A DNA stretch of 64,000 nucleotides from Siccibacter turicensis LMG 23730. GTDB taxonomy: Bacteria > Pseudomonadota > Gammaproteobacteria > Enterobacterales > Enterobacteriaceae. The notes below the pieces were generated by a model, which was not told the DNA's origin, did not search any database, and worked only from the letters and a program-made list of their open reading frames with translations. The stretch spans positions 434,001-498,000 of the forward strand of contig NZ_AWFZ01000028.1 in assembly GCF_000463155.2 (NCBI RefSeq), given 5' to 3'. A program made the position numbers and the translations under genes. The number at the start of each line of letters is the position of its first letter. Positions within the stretch are counted from its first letter, which is position 1. Shown one piece after another: positions 19,991 to 29,299 of the stretch.

Positions 19991-20638
19991 GTGAAGCTAT
20001 ATATCTATGAGCACTGCCCGTTTTGCGTGAAGGCGCGCATGATTTTTGGCTTGAAAAATATCCCGGTTGAGCTGGTGGTTCTGCTCAATGATGATGAAGA
20101 AACCCCGACCCGCATGGTGGGTCAGAAAGTAGCCCCCATTCTGCAAAAAGATGACAGCCGTTATCTGCCTGAAAGCATGGACATCGTCCACTACGTCGAT
20201 AACCTCGATCATAAGCCGCTGCTGACCGGGGCGCGTAACCCGGCGATTGAAGAGTGGCTGCGCAAGGTCAACGGCTACGTCAACCGTCTGCTGCTGCCGC
20301 GCATTGCCAAAGCGCCGTTCGATGAGTTTTCCACCCCCGAGGCCCGGGCCTACTTCACGAAGAAGAAGGAAGCCTCTATCGGCTCGTTCGAGGAGCACAT
20401 GGCGCACTCCGCCGGGCTGATTAAAAACATCAGCGACGATCTGCGAAACCTCGACAAGCTTATCCAGCAGCCGAATGCGGTTAACGGCGAGCTGTCTGAA
20501 GATGACATTCACCTGTTCCCGCTGCTGCGCAACCTGACGCTGGTGGCCGGGGTCGACTTCCCTACCCGCGTGGCGGATTATCGCGACAATATGGCGAAAC
20601 AGACCCAGGTAAATCTGCTGTCATCCATCGCCATCTGA
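19991..20638 (+). CDS. grxB: Glutaredoxin 2
   Basis: GrxB, 215 residues, is the large glutaredoxin with a glutathione-transferase-like fold. It has an N-terminal thioredoxin-like domain (1-75) and a helical C-terminal domain. The redox motif reads C-P-F-C at residues 9-12, where E. coli has C-P-Y-C. The Phe is conservative. The start is GTG, supported by GGAGGAG seven bases upstream. A terminator hairpin follows the stop. Length equals E. coli GrxB (215). Confidence 0.95.
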   Translation: MKLYIYEHCPFCVKARMIFGLKNIPVELVVLLNDDEETPTRMVGQKVAPILQKDDSRYLPESMDIVHYVDNLDHKPLLTGARNPAIEEWLRKVNGYVNRLLLPRIAKAPFDEFSTPEARAYFTKKKEASIGSFEEHMAHSAGLIKNISDDLRNLDKLIQQPNAVNGELSEDDIHLFPLLRNLTLVAGVDFPTRVADYRDNMAKQTQVNLLSSIAI

Positions 20639-20644
20639 CTCTCC

Positions 20645-20669
20645 AGCCGGTGTCCGCACCGGCTTTTTA
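20645..20669 (+). terminator. grxB: Terminator after grxB
   Basis: AGCCGGTG / CACCGGCT stem with a four-base TCCG loop followed by TTTTT. Confidence 0.85.
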
Positions 20670-20753
20670 AGCCAATTCCGCTGGTAATTGCCCCTCTGCT
20701 CCACGATGATAGGCCACGTCAGAAAATGACATGGCCGTGCATCGAGGAACCTC

Positions 20754-21314
20754 ATGAAAAAAATTATTATTGCCGCCGCGCTGGTGCTGTGTGGTCTGGT
20801 GGTCGGGTGTAACCAGCTGACCCAGTACACCGTCAGCGAGCAGGAAATCAATCAGGCGCTGGAAAAGCGTAACAACTTCTCAAAAGACATCGGCCTGCCC
20901 GGCCTTGCCGATGCCCATATCGTGCTGACCAGGCTGGCAAGCCAGATCGGGCGCGAAGAGCCGAACAAGATCGTGCTCTCCGGCGATGCGGCACTGGATA
21001 TGACGTCGCTGTTTGGTAACCAGAAAGCGGATATCACGCTGAAGCTCAAAGCGCAGCCGGTGTTCAATAAAGAGAAAGGCGCGATCTACCTGCAGGATAT
21101 GGACATCGTGGACGCCACGGTTAAGCCGGAGAAAATGCAGTCTGCGGTGAAGTCGGTTCTGCCGTGGCTCAACCAGAGCCTGCGCGACTACTTCAACAAG
21201 AATCCGGCCTACGTGCTCAGCGAGGACCGCAGCGAGGGTGAAGCCCTGGCGAAAAAACACGCCACCGGCATCGAAGTGAAGCCGGGCGAAATCGTCATCC
21301 CGTTCTCGCTCTGA
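20754..21314 (+). CDS. yceB: DUF1439 lipoprotein YceB
   Basis: A 186-residue predicted lipoprotein. The signal peptide ends in the lipobox VVGC, so Cys19 should be lipidated. The mature part has the DUF1439 pattern, with NFSKDIGLPGLADAHIVL and a C-terminus GIEVKPGEIVIPFSL. The fold is expected to bind a hydrophobic ligand, but no function is proved. It lies upstream of pyrC in the same direction, as in E. coli. Confidence 0.94.
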   Translation: MKKIIIAAALVLCGLVVGCNQLTQYTVSEQEINQALEKRNNFSKDIGLPGLADAHIVLTRLASQIGREEPNKIVLSGDAALDMTSLFGNQKADITLKLKAQPVFNKEKGAIYLQDMDIVDATVKPEKMQSAVKSVLPWLNQSLRDYFNKNPAYVLSEDRSEGEALAKKHATGIEVKPGEIVIPFSL

Positions 21315-21366
21315 GATCGTTCCGCGCGGGGGCCGCGTGCTCCCGCGCATCAGGAAAAGAGTGCAA

Positions 21367-21382
21367 ACGAAAACGTTTCCCT
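21367..21382 (+). promoter_or_regulatory. pyrC: PurR operator upstream of pyrC
   Basis: ACGAAAACGTTTCCCT matches the PurR consensus ACGCAAACGTTTGCGT in the central part and is imperfect in the 3' arm. It overlaps the expected -35 region. PurR repression of pyrC is known in E. coli. Confidence 0.8.
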
Positions 21383-21383
21383 C

Positions 21384-21440
21384 TATGCTTAGTGCCCGGC
21401 GCAAATCCAGCCATTACTGACTGATCCCCTCTAGCCGGAG
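21384..21440 (+). promoter_or_regulatory. pyrC: pyrC promoter and CTP-sensitive start-switch leader
   Basis: The -10 TATGCT (21384-21389) is followed by the start region TGCCCGG. CCGGC at 21396-21400 can pair with GCCGG at 21434-21438, which overlaps the Shine-Dalgarno GGAG (21437-21440). In E. coli, transcripts starting at C when pyrimidines are plentiful form this hairpin and block translation, while shorter transcripts starting at G do not. The same elements are present here. Confidence 0.75.
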
Positions 21441-21446
21441 CACATC

Positions 21447-22493
21447 ATGACTGCACAACCCCAGGTAATTACTCTTCGCCGTCCCGACGACTGGCATGTT
21501 CATTTGCGCGACGGCGAGATGCTGCAAACCGTGGTTCCCTGGACCAGCAACACCTACGCCCGTGCCATCGTGATGCCTAACCTGGTGCCGCCGGTTACTA
21601 CCGTTGAGGCCGCACGCGCCTATCGCCAGCGTATTCTGGATGCGGTGCCCGCCGGGCAGCGCTTCGAGCCGCTGATGACCTGCTACCTGACGGACTCCCT
21701 CGACCCGGACGAAATCGAACGCGGGTTTCAGGAGAAGGTGTTTACCGCTGCCAAGCTCTACCCGGCAAACGCCACCACCAACTCCAGCCATGGCGTAACC
21801 AGCATTGACGCCATCATGCCGGTGCTTGAGCGCATGGAGAAGCTTGGCATGCCGCTGCTGGTGCACGGGGAAGTGACCCATGCGGATATTGATATTTTCG
21901 ATCGGGAAGCGCGGTTTATCGAAACGGTGATGGAGCCGCTGCGCCAGCGTCTGCCGGGCCTGAAAGTGGTGTTCGAACACATCACCACCAAAGATGCCGC
22001 CGACTATGTGCGCGAGGGCAACGCCCTGCTTGCCGCCACCATTACGCCGCAGCACCTGATGTTTAACCGCAACCATATGCTGGTTGGCGGCGTGCGTCCG
22101 CACCTCTACTGCCTGCCGGTGCTCAAGCGCAATATCCACCAGCAGGCGCTGCGTGAACTGGTAGCCAGCGGCTTTACCCGCGCGTTTCTCGGTACGGACT
22201 CGGCCCCGCATACCCGTCTGCGCAAAGAGGCGAGCTGCGGCTGTGCCGGCTGCTTTAACGCCCCGACGGCGCTGGGTGCCTATGCCACGGTATTTGAAGA
22301 GATGAATGCCCTGGAACACCTGGAAGCCTTCTGCTCGCTGAACGGCCCGCGCTTCTATGGCCTGCCGGTGAACGAGGAGACGATCTCGCTGGTGCGCGAG
22401 GAAAGCCGCGTCATGGAGAGCATCGCGCTTGGTGATGACAGCATCATCCCGTTCCTCGCCGGGGAAACCGTGCGCTGGCGCGTCAAAGCGTAA
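21447..22493 (+). CDS. pyrC: Dihydroorotase
   Basis: PyrC, 348 residues, catalyses the reversible cyclisation of carbamoyl aspartate to dihydroorotate in pyrimidine synthesis. It is a type II dihydroorotase with two zinc ions. The metal motif HVHLR is near residue 18. The carboxylated Lys lies in [16 protein letters not shown] (near residue 103). [17 protein letters not shown] and LGTDSAPH supply further ligands. Length equals E. coli (348). Regulation is by PurR and by the leader hairpin described above. Confidence 0.97.
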   Translation: MTAQPQVITLRRPDDWHVHLRDGEMLQTVVPWTSNTYARAIVMPNLVPPVTTVEAARAYRQRILDAVPAGQRFEPLMTCYLTDSLDPDEIERGFQEKVFTAAKLYPANATTNSSHGVTSIDAIMPVLERMEKLGMPLLVHGEVTHADIDIFDREARFIETVMEPLRQRLPGLKVVFEHITTKDAADYVREGNALLAATITPQHLMFNRNHMLVGGVRPHLYCLPVLKRNIHQQALRELVASGFTRAFLGTDSAPHTRLRKEASCGCAGCFNAPTALGAYATVFEEMNALEHLEAFCSLNGPRFYGLPVNEETISLVREESRVMESIALGDDSIIPFLAGETVRWRVKA

Positions 22494-22539
22494 CGCAAAA
22501 AAATAGTTGTTGCCCCCTGTTGCAACGCACCGATTATAA

Positions 22540-22555
22540 CTGTATACATATACAG
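22540..22555 (+). promoter_or_regulatory. dinI: LexA (SOS) box of dinI
   Basis: CTGTATACATATACAG follows the CTGT-N8-ACAG rule exactly and is flanked by A and T as in the TACTGTATATATATACAGTA consensus. It is 21 bases upstream of the dinI start. Confidence 0.93.
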
Positions 22556-22576
22556 TATATTAAACAGGGGGCTATT

Positions 22577-22822
22577 ATGCGTGTAGAAGTCACCATTTCG
22601 AAACTGACTCAACTTCCACCCGGTGCGGCTGACGCGCTGGCCTGTGAACTGTCCCGTCGTATCGACAACCATTATCCGGACCTGACCAATCAGGTTACGG
22701 TGCGCTATGCGTCCGCCAATAACCTCTCCGTATTTGGTGGCGCGAAAGAAGACAAAGAGCGTGTCAGTGAAATTCTGCAAGAAACCTGGGAAAGCGCCGA
22801 CGACTGGTTTACTGCCAGTTAA
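22577..22822 (+). CDS. dinI: DNA damage-inducible protein DinI
   Basis: DinI, 81 residues, stabilises or modulates the RecA filament during the SOS response. The start ATG at 22577 (MRVEVTISKLTQLPPGA) is preceded by a strong AGGGGG Shine-Dalgarno and gives the E. coli length (81). The C-terminal helix KEDKERVSEILQETWESADD contains the acidic surface that mimics DNA and contacts RecA. A perfect LexA box is located immediately upstream. Confidence 0.97.
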   Translation: MRVEVTISKLTQLPPGAADALACELSRRIDNHYPDLTNQVTVRYASANNLSVFGGAKEDKERVSEILQETWESADDWFTAS

Positions 22823-23214
22823 CCCTCACCCGGACGTTCTCCACAGCGCGTGATGCGCCGGTCGCGTCGGGGCTAACCGCCCTGACAAAGAGTGACCTGG
22901 CCGCCGCCGTTGCGCAGAGCCGTTCGGGCCCCCTTGATGTTTGCCGGGTACGCCACCCGGTTTTTTTTATTTTCCAGTCCTGCCGCTATTTTCAGCGCTA
23001 CTCTGATTGATCCTTTCCCTTTCGCAAATTATTTTGGCTATCCTGCCGCTTAAATGTGCAATTAACTCAAAAAACGCCGCTTTTATGTTGCAAGGTATTT
23101 AATTACTACCGTTTTTCGTATAAGTATTGATATACTTAACCTGCTTCAATAAATATGAAAAACGCATTGAACCTCGAAAGTCGTTGTCTTTAAACACGCA
23201 TTAAGGGGGTTATA
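22823..23214. other. Gene-free region between dinI and bssS
   Basis: No convincing reading frame was found in 392 bases. The first part is GC-rich. It ends in a strong hairpin-T terminator at 22944-22970. After that the base composition becomes AT-rich, typical of a promoter region for bssS, with a possible -10 TATACT at 23131-23136. Confidence 0.6.
22944..22970 (+). terminator. Strong intrinsic terminator downstream of dinI
   Basis: CCGGGT / ACCCGG stem with an ACGCC loop followed by eight T. It lies 122 bases after the dinI stop, so it leaves a long 3' UTR or the end of a small RNA. Confidence 0.8.
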
Positions 23215-23469
23215 ATGGTAAAGAATAATGAAGTAATCCAGACTCATCCCCTCGTTGGATGGGACATCAGCACCGTAGATAGCTACGATGCGCTGATGCT
23301 GCGCCTGCACTACCTGGCAGCCCCGCAAGACGATCACGACGAAACGGAAGTAGGTAGCACCCTGTGGCTAACCACCGATGTAGCACGACAATTTATCTCC
23401 ATCCTTGAAGCCGGGATTGCCAAAATTGAGTCCGGTGAATACCAGGAAAATGATTATCGTAAGCACTAA
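23215..23469 (+). CDS. bssS: Biofilm regulator BssS
   Basis: BssS (YceP), 84 residues, affects biofilm formation and indole/AI-2 related signalling in E. coli by an unknown mechanism. The sequence KNNEVIQTHPLVGWDISTV and VARQFISILEAGIAKIESG is nearly identical to E. coli BssS, and the length is the same (84). The variable part is the middle (PQDDHDETEVGS). A Shine-Dalgarno AGGGGG precedes the start. The region upstream is AT-rich. Confidence 0.96.
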   Translation: MVKNNEVIQTHPLVGWDISTVDSYDALMLRLHYLAAPQDDHDETEVGSTLWLTTDVARQFISILEAGIAKIESGEYQENDYRKH

Positions 23470-23492
23470 CGCGTGCATGCTCTCTTCCACCT

Positions 23493-23515
23493 CCAGGCAC
23501 CCTTTCGGGTGCCTG
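23493..23515 (+). terminator. bssS: Probable terminator after bssS
   Basis: CAGGCACCC / GGGTGCCTG stem followed by the moderately T-rich ACTTATTTCT. Confidence 0.65.
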
Positions 23516-23739
23516 ACTTATTTCTGGGTTCCGCATTAATATTACCCCGCTGCGCGTTCCGCTATCGCCATATAACACTTCACTTTGCAGGGTTATTTAT
23601 TCCCCGTGCCGTCTCATTTCGGGAACGATTTCATTCTCGCAGCGGTAACAATATATAATCCCCTTTTCAGGTAACCCTTGAGAATCGCAGGCGGCTTAAT
23701 TACTCTGCTACTCCTCCGCTCATCCACAGAGAAAAATTC

Positions 23740-24855
23740 ATGCACTATGACTTAATCATCGTCGGCAGTGGCTCAACGGGCGCGGCGGCCGGATACTATG
23801 CAACCCGTGCCGGGCTGAAGGTGCTGATGGTGGACAGCTTCCACCCACCTCACAAAGAGGGGAGCCACCACGGCGACACCCGTCTTATCCGTCATGCCTA
23901 CGGCGAAGGGGAGAAATATGTCCCGCTGGTGCTGCGCGCCCAGACGCTGTGGGATGAACTTCAGTCGCTGAGCGAAGAGCGCATCTTCGAACGCACCGGG
24001 GTGGTCAACCTCGGGCCGGCGGACTCCGACTTTCTGACCAACGTCGTCCGGAGTGCGCAGCAGTATCAGCTGACGCTGGAGCGTCTTGATGCGGCGGCGA
24101 TGGCGGCCCGCTGGCCGGAAATCAGCGTGCCGGAGAACTACGTGGGGCTCTACGAACCAGCCTCCGGCGTGCTGCACAGCGAAAACGCGATCCGAGAGTG
24201 GATCCGCCTCGCCCGCGAAGCCGGCTGCGCCCAGCTGTTTAACTGCCCGGTGACGGCTATCCATACCGATGCCGACGGCGTCAGCATCACCACCAGCGAC
24301 GGCGTCTACACCGGTGCGAAAATGCTGGTCAGCGCCGGAACCTGGGTTGGCAAGCTGCTGCCCGACCTGCCTGTGGCTCCGGTACGCAAAGTGTTTGCCT
24401 GGTTCCAGGCCGATGGTCGCTACAGCGTGAAAAACGGATTTCCGGCCTTTACCGCCGAGATGGCAAACGGCGACCAGTACTACGGCTTCCCGGCGGAAGA
24501 CGATGCCCTGAAAATTGGCAAGCACAACGGCGGCCAGCCTATCCAGCGCGAAGAGGAACGCAAGCCCTTCGGCGGCTATCCGGGCGATGGTTCGGAAGCC
24601 TTCCCGTTCCTGCGCCAGCATCTGCCCGGCATCGGCGGCTGTCTGTACGGTGCCGCCTGCACCTATGACAATTCGCCGGACGAGGACTTCATCATCGATA
24701 CGCTGCCGGATCGGCCTGCGGTGATGGTCATCACCGGCCTGAGCGGCCACGGCTTCAAGTTTGCCGCGGTACTGGGCGAGATTGCCGCCCGGTTCGCCGC
24801 AGGCCAGACGCAGGATGTCGATCTCTCTGCATTCTCACTGGCACGCTTCCGCTAA
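23740..24855 (+). CDS. solA: N-methyl-L-tryptophan oxidase
   Basis: SolA, 371 residues, is a monomeric sarcosine oxidase-type flavoenzyme that oxidatively demethylates N-methyltryptophan. The FAD-binding motif [14 protein letters not shown] opens the protein. [19 protein letters not shown] is the family's active-site strand. The covalent flavin Cys is expected in [15 protein letters not shown] (about residue 308). The C-terminus has [16 protein letters not shown]. Length is close to E. coli (372). Confidence 0.95.
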   Translation: MHYDLIIVGSGSTGAAAGYYATRAGLKVLMVDSFHPPHKEGSHHGDTRLIRHAYGEGEKYVPLVLRAQTLWDELQSLSEERIFERTGVVNLGPADSDFLTNVVRSAQQYQLTLERLDAAAMAARWPEISVPENYVGLYEPASGVLHSENAIREWIRLAREAGCAQLFNCPVTAIHTDADGVSITTSDGVYTGAKMLVSAGTWVGKLLPDLPVAPVRKVFAWFQADGRYSVKNGFPAFTAEMANGDQYYGFPAEDDALKIGKHNGGQPIQREEERKPFGGYPGDGSEAFPFLRQHLPGIGGCLYGAACTYDNSPDEDFIIDTLPDRPAVMVITGLSGHGFKFAAVLGEIAARFAAGQTQDVDLSAFSLARFR

Positions 24856-24861
24856 TCCCCT

Positions 24862-24883
24862 CCCCGGCCTCGCGCCGGGGTTT
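24862..24883 (+). terminator. solA: Possible terminator after solA
   Basis: CCCCGGC / GCCGGGG stem followed by only three T, so it is probably a weak stop. Confidence 0.5.
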
Positions 24884-24933
24884 CACCCACACGCCCTACG
24901 GCATCGCGACATCTTGTTCATGGGTAACCCTTC

Positions 24934-25047
24934 ATGCGCCGCGTTATTCACTTTTTAATCAATAATGTGCGTGAGCACCTGATGCTATATATCGTTTTCT
25001 GGCTGATACTTGCCGCGCTGGATGTTATTTATCTGCTGATGCGCTGA
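24934..25047 (+). CDS. yceO: Small membrane protein YceO
   Basis: A 37-residue protein, [19 protein letters not shown] at the start, with a single hydrophobic segment (about residues 17-35). It resembles E. coli YceO (46 residues) in sequence (RRLLHYLINNIREHLMLY there) and in position after solA. An in-frame stop at 24925-24927 rules out a longer start. No good Shine-Dalgarno is visible. Function is unknown. It was found by synteny and translation, and expression is not certain. Confidence 0.75.
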   Translation: MRRVIHFLINNVREHLMLYIVFWLILAALDVIYLLMR

Positions 25048-25343
25048 TATTTTCCCGTTGACGTTAACTGACATAAATTGACATTCAGCTGAATTTCCCT
25101 GAATATTCAAACAGTTTATTAGAACGTGACAGGAAAAAACTGATGCTGAAAAAATCTCATATATCAGCGTGCTAACTAACATCCCCGCATTGTTAATCGA
25201 CACCTTTGATACTGATACCCATTACAACATCAAAATTTTAGAAATAAAAAATCTTCATACGCTAATACCGTTTTTTTTATTGCTTTTCATATTTTCACAC
25301 GCCATTGTTATTTCCATTACTTTTTATTAACGGAAGAATAGTT
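25048..25343. other. AT-rich gene-free region before yceJ
   Basis: About 296 bases, markedly AT-rich, with no frame worth calling. It probably holds the promoter of yceJ-yceI, but no element is clear enough to assign. Confidence 0.5.
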
Positions 25344-25898
25344 ATGCAGTGGGGTAATTCTCCAGAGCGCTATGGCGTGGTCTCGGTGGTTATTCACTGG
25401 CTGGTGGCGGCCACGGTCTACGGCATGTTTGCCCTTGGCCTGTGGATGGTGACGCTGAGCTATTACGACGGCTGGTATCATCAGGCACCGGAAATCCACA
25501 AAAGCATCGGCATCCTGCTGATGATGGTGATGGTGGTGCGCATCCTCTGGCGTTTTATTTCCCGTCCTCCCACCGCACTGGCGAGCTACTCAAGGCTGAC
25601 GCGCCTCAGCGCCGTGGCGGCGCATGTTCTGCTGTACCTGGTACTGTTCTCTATTCTGGTCAGCGGCTATTTGATCTCCACCGCCGACGGGAAACCGATC
25701 TCTGTCTTTGGCCTGTTTGAGGTCCCTGCGACGCTGAGCGATGCCGGCGTGCAGGCCGATCTGGCAGGTCAGGTGCATCTCTGGCTGGCGTGGGGCGTGG
25801 TTATCCTCTCCGTGCTGCACGGTCTGGCCGCCTTAAAACACCATTTCATCGATAAAGATGTCACTCTCAAGCGCATGCTCGGGAAAGCATCACGTTAA
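25344..25898 (+). CDS. yceJ: Cytochrome b561-type membrane protein YceJ
   Basis: A 184-residue di-heme cytochrome b561 homologue of the inner membrane. Four hydrophobic segments are seen. The likely heme-ligating His residues lie in [35 protein letters not shown] and [11 protein letters not shown]. The first in-frame ATG is 13 codons upstream, but the ATG at 25344 has GGAAG upstream and fits the E. coli protein start. It is 14 bases upstream of yceI, with which it forms an operon in E. coli. The electron partner is unknown. Confidence 0.92.
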   Translation: MQWGNSPERYGVVSVVIHWLVAATVYGMFALGLWMVTLSYYDGWYHQAPEIHKSIGILLMMVMVVRILWRFISRPPTALASYSRLTRLSAVAAHVLLYLVLFSILVSGYLISTADGKPISVFGLFEVPATLSDAGVQADLAGQVHLWLAWGVVILSVLHGLAALKHHFIDKDVTLKRMLGKASR

Positions 25899-25912
25899 CC
25901 ATGGAGCGAAAC

Positions 25913-26488
25913 ATGAAAAAAAGCCTGCTGGGGGTTACTTTAGGTGCCCTGCTGTTCACGACCGGCTCAGCCGTTGCTGCTGACTACAAAATCGACAAAG
26001 AGGGCCAGCACGCCTTCGTCAACTTCCGCATTCAGCATCTGGGCTACAGCTGGCTGTACGGGACGTTTAACGACTTCGACGGGACCTTTACCTTTGATGA
26101 AAAGAATCCGGCAGCGGATAAAGTGAACGTCACCATCAACACCACCAGCGTGGACACTAACCACGCCGAGCGTGACAAGCACCTGCGCAGCGCTGACTTC
26201 CTGAACGTGGCGAAATTCCCGCAGGCTACCTTCACCTCTACCGCCGTGAAGAAAGACGGTGACGAGCTGGACATCACCGGTAACCTGACGCTGAATGGCG
26301 TTACCAAACCGGTCACTCTGGAAGCGAAGCTGATTGGTCAGGGTGACGATCCGTGGGGCGGCGTGCGCGCCGGCTTTGAAGCCGAAGGCAAAATCCACCT
26401 GAAAGACTTTAACATCACCACCGATCTGGGCCCGGCCTCGCAGGACGTGGAGCTGATCATCTCTGTGGAAGGCGTGCGTCAGAAGTAA
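25913..26488 (+). CDS. yceI: Periplasmic YceI-family protein
   Basis: YceI, 191 residues, is a periplasmic lipocalin-like protein of the polyisoprenoid-binding family. It has a signal peptide ending AVAA (about residue 22). The repeated beta strands are seen in [20 protein letters not shown] and [20 protein letters not shown]. Length equals E. coli (191). In E. coli it is induced at high pH and osmolarity, and function is not established. An ATG at 25901 sits inside the Shine-Dalgarno region, so MKKSLLG is the start. Confidence 0.95.
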   Translation: MKKSLLGVTLGALLFTTGSAVAADYKIDKEGQHAFVNFRIQHLGYSWLYGTFNDFDGTFTFDEKNPAADKVNVTINTTSVDTNHAERDKHLRSADFLNVAKFPQATFTSTAVKKDGDELDITGNLTLNGVTKPVTLEAKLIGQGDDPWGGVRAGFEAEGKIHLKDFNITTDLGPASQDVELIISVEGVRQK

Positions 26489-26502
26489 TACGCCAGACAT
26501 AA

Positions 26503-26541
26503 AAAAAGGGCAGCGGGGAAATCCTCGCTGCCCTTTTTTAT
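26503..26541. terminator. Bidirectional terminator between yceI and trhO
   Basis: GGGCAGCG(GGG) / (CC)CGCTGCCC stem flanked by an A run on the left and a T run on the right, so it can stop transcripts from both convergent genes. Confidence 0.9.
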
Positions 26542-26550
26542 CGCCGCAGG

Positions 26551-27600
26551 TTATTCCGGATCCGGAATGCCCAGTTTGGTATTCAGACGACCACGGGACT
26601 TGTTGAAGATTTTATTGCCGTTTTCACGGCCCGCACGGCGGCGACGCTGCTCCTCTTCAGGCAGCACCGACTCTTCCGCGCACAGCTCGCTACAGCAGCC
26701 GTTGAACTTCTTAGCACACTGCGGGCACTGAATAAACAGCAGATGGCAGCCGTCGTTTTTGCAGTTGGTGTGGCTGTCGCACGGCGCGCCGCACTGATGG
26801 CAGTGGGAGATCACGTCATCCGAGATGCGCTCGCCCATACGCTCGTCAAACACGAAGTTTTTACCGATAAAGCGGACCGGTAACCCCTGCTCACGGGCGC
26901 GACGGGCGTACTCAATAATGCCACCTTCAATGTGCCATACTTTATTGAAGCCGTTGTGCCGCATCCAGGCGCTGGCTTTCTCGCAGCGAATGCCGCCAGT
27001 GCAGTACATCACAATTTTTTTATCTTTATGATCCTGCATCATTTCGACCGCTTTCGGCAGCTGCTCGCGGAAGGTGTCCGCCGGGATCTCCAGCGCGTTT
27101 TCAAAATGGCCCACTTCGTATTCGTAGTGGTTGCGCATGTCGATAAACACCGCCTCCGGATCGTCCAGCATGGCGTTCACTTCCGCAGCCTTGAGGTAGT
27201 CCCCGACGTTGCTGGCGTCGAAATCCGGGTCCTCGATGCCGTCGGCGACGATGCGGTCGCGCACTTTCATGCGCAGCACCCAGAAGGATTTGCCGTCATC
27301 ATCCAGCGCGATGTTCAGACGCAGGCCGTCCAGCGCCGGGTCAAACGCATACAGCGCGGCGCGAAACGCTTCGAACTTGCTCTGGGGAACGCTAATCTGG
27401 GCGTTTATGCCTTCATGCGCAAGGTAAATGCGACCAAATACGTCGAGCGCGGTAAGGGTCTGCCACAGCGCGTCACGCGTGGCTTTTGGGTCGGCGATGG
27501 TAAAATACTTATAGAATGAGATGGTCGTGCGCGGTTCGGTTTCGGCGAGCATACGCTCACGCAGCGCCTCATTCGATATGCGGTTATGTAACACTGGCAT
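26551..27600 (-). CDS. trhO: tRNA uridine(34) hydroxylase TrhO (YceA)
   Basis: TrhO, 349 residues, catalyses oxygen-dependent 5-hydroxylation of uridine 34 in tRNA, an early step in cmo5U/mo5U synthesis. A central rhodanese domain (about 128-225) carries the Cys in [15 protein letters not shown]. The C-terminal part has a Cys-rich cluster ([30 protein letters not shown]). The start [15 protein letters not shown] fits E. coli; an open frame extends 21 codons further upstream without support. Confidence 0.95.
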   Translation of the reverse strand: MPVLHNRISNEALRERMLAETEPRTTISFYKYFTIADPKATRDALWQTLTALDVFGRIYLAHEGINAQISVPQSKFEAFRAALYAFDPALDGLRLNIALDDDGKSFWVLRMKVRDRIVADGIEDPDFDASNVGDYLKAAEVNAMLDDPEAVFIDMRNHYEYEVGHFENALEIPADTFREQLPKAVEMMQDHKDKKIVMYCTGGIRCEKASAWMRHNGFNKVWHIEGGIIEYARRAREQGLPVRFIGKNFVFDERMGERISDDVISHCHQCGAPCDSHTNCKNDGCHLLFIQCPQCAKKFNGCCSELCAEESVLPEEEQRRRRAGRENGNKIFNKSRGRLNTKLGIPDPE

Positions 27601-27826
27601 GGTGTACGTCGTCCTGCAATCGTGAATGAAATGAATCGGGCAGGATGATATAGCAATTATCAATAATTTACATCCCCGCTTTTTGCGCTACATTTGCAAC
27701 ACTTTGACGATATAGCTGTAAAAATTGCCCATTCTTTGCGCACTCATCGCGCAGTGATTTTGGTGCGGCGACAAATAATGTCACAATAGCCGACAGCACT
27801 GCTTCCGCTCATATAACAGGACTTTC

Positions 27827-28747
27827 ATGACGCAACTACCTCGATTTACCCCTGCGCTCCTTCATCCACGCTACTGGCTGACCTGGCTTGGCATCGGCGC
27901 GCTCTGGCTGGTGGTCCTCCTCCCCTACCCGCTGCTGCTGCGCATTGGCCGCCTTATCGGGCATCTCGCGCTGCGCGTAATGAAACGCCGCGCCAGCATC
28001 GCCGCGCGTAACATTGAGCTCTGTTTCCCCGAGCTGGATGAAAAAGCCCGTCGCGAACTGGTGGTAAAGAATTTTGAGTCGGTAGGCATGGGCTTTCTGG
28101 AAACCGGCATGGCCTGGTTCTGGCCGAACTGGCGTATCGAGCGCTGGTTTACCGTTAAAGGGCTGGAGAATATCAAAGCGATCCAGGATCAGCATCGCGG
28201 CATCCTGCTGCTCGGGGTTCACTTCCTGACGCTGGAACTGGGCGCACGCATCTTCGGCATCAACGAGCCGGGGATTGGCGTCTACCGTCCGAATGACAAC
28301 CCGCTGCTCGACTGGCTGCAAACCTGGGGTCGTATGCGCTCCAACAAGTCGATGATCGACCGCAAAGATCTCAAGGGCATGATCAAGGCGCTCAAGAAAG
28401 GGGAAGTGGTCTGGTACGCGCCGGATCACGACTACGGCCCGCGCGCCAGCGTGTTTGTGCCGTTCTTTGCCGTTGAGCAGGCCGCGACCACCGCAGGCAC
28501 CTGGATGCTGACCAAGACCTCCGGGGCGGCGATCCTGCCGTTTGTGCCGCGTCGTAAAGCGGACGGCAGCGGTTACGAAATGATCCTGATGGAGCCGGAG
28601 TTCAATCCGCCCGTGGACGACGCACAAACCACCGCGGCCTGGATGAACAAAGTGGTAGAACGCTGCGTGATGATGGCCCCGGATCAGTACATGTGGCTGC
28701 ACCGCCGCTTCAAGACCCGTCCAGAAGGCGTACCGGATCGCTATTGA
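27827..28747 (+). CDS. lpxL: Lipid A lauroyltransferase LpxL (HtrB)
   Basis: LpxL, 306 residues, transfers laurate from acyl-ACP to the Kdo2-lipid A precursor at the inner membrane. One N-terminal membrane anchor (about 18-38) is present. The catalytic HX4E motif is visible in [15 protein letters not shown]. Other family motifs are [20 protein letters not shown] and [12 protein letters not shown]. Length equals E. coli LpxL (306). In E. coli mdtG lies next to lpxL, but here the next gene is msyB. Confidence 0.97.
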   Translation: MTQLPRFTPALLHPRYWLTWLGIGALWLVVLLPYPLLLRIGRLIGHLALRVMKRRASIAARNIELCFPELDEKARRELVVKNFESVGMGFLETGMAWFWPNWRIERWFTVKGLENIKAIQDQHRGILLLGVHFLTLELGARIFGINEPGIGVYRPNDNPLLDWLQTWGRMRSNKSMIDRKDLKGMIKALKKGEVVWYAPDHDYGPRASVFVPFFAVEQAATTAGTWMLTKTSGAAILPFVPRRKADGSGYEMILMEPEFNPPVDDAQTTAAWMNKVVERCVMMAPDQYMWLHRRFKTRPEGVPDRY

Positions 28748-28752
28748 GTTTT

Positions 28753-28785
28753 CGCCCTCTGCTCCCGGCAGAGGGCGTTATTTTT
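28753..28785 (+). terminator. lpxL: Terminator after lpxL
   Basis: CGCCCTCTGC / GCAGAGGGCG stem with a TCCCG-type loop followed by TTATTTTT. Confidence 0.85.
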
Positions 28786-28914
28786 CATACCGTTGCGGCG
28801 CTCGCGCCTGAAATCAAACCCTTCACCGGTAATTTTTTCTCCCCTCCCGCTTGCCCTTTCCAATCTTCAGCTATCCTTTCCTGAAAACACACGTCTGACA
28901 TCAGGGAGAAACCT

Positions 28915-29289
28915 ATGACCATGTATGCCACGCTTGAAGAAGCAATCGACGCTGCGCGTGAAGAATTCATCGCCAACAACCCGGGCGTTGAAGAGGAGGA
29001 TGCCAACATCCAGCAGCTCAACATCCAGAAATTCGTGTTACAGGATGGCGACATTATGTGGCAGGCCGAGTTTTTCGCCGATGAGGGAGATGCCGGTGAG
29101 TGTCTGCCGATCCTGAGCGGAGAAGCCGCCCAGAGCGTGTTCGATGACGACTATGATGAAATCGAACTGCGCCAGGAGTGGATGGAGGAGAACACGCTGC
29201 ACGAATGGGATGAGGGTGAATTCCAGCTCGAACAGCCGCTGGACACCGAAGAAGGTAAAGCGGCAGCGGACGAGTGGGACGAGCGCTAA
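28915..29289 (+). CDS. msyB: Acidic protein MsyB
   Basis: MsyB, 124 residues, is a very acidic cytoplasmic protein, first found in E. coli as a multicopy suppressor of secY/secA defects. The sequence MTMYATLEEAIDAAREEFI and the C-terminal GKAAADEWDER are almost identical to E. coli, and the length is the same (124). The function remains unclear, with chaperone-like action by the acidic surface proposed. In E. coli expression is sigma-S related, but no promoter is assigned here. Confidence 0.95.
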   Translation: MTMYATLEEAIDAAREEFIANNPGVEEEDANIQQLNIQKFVLQDGDIMWQAEFFADEGDAGECLPILSGEAAQSVFDDDYDEIELRQEWMEENTLHEWDEGEFQLEQPLDTEEGKAAADEWDER

Positions 29290-29299
29290 TTCCGCCGCG

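Noticed and set aside
23473-23658. A 61-codon frame between bssS and solA
   Set aside because: It runs through the bssS terminator hairpin and has no ribosome site.
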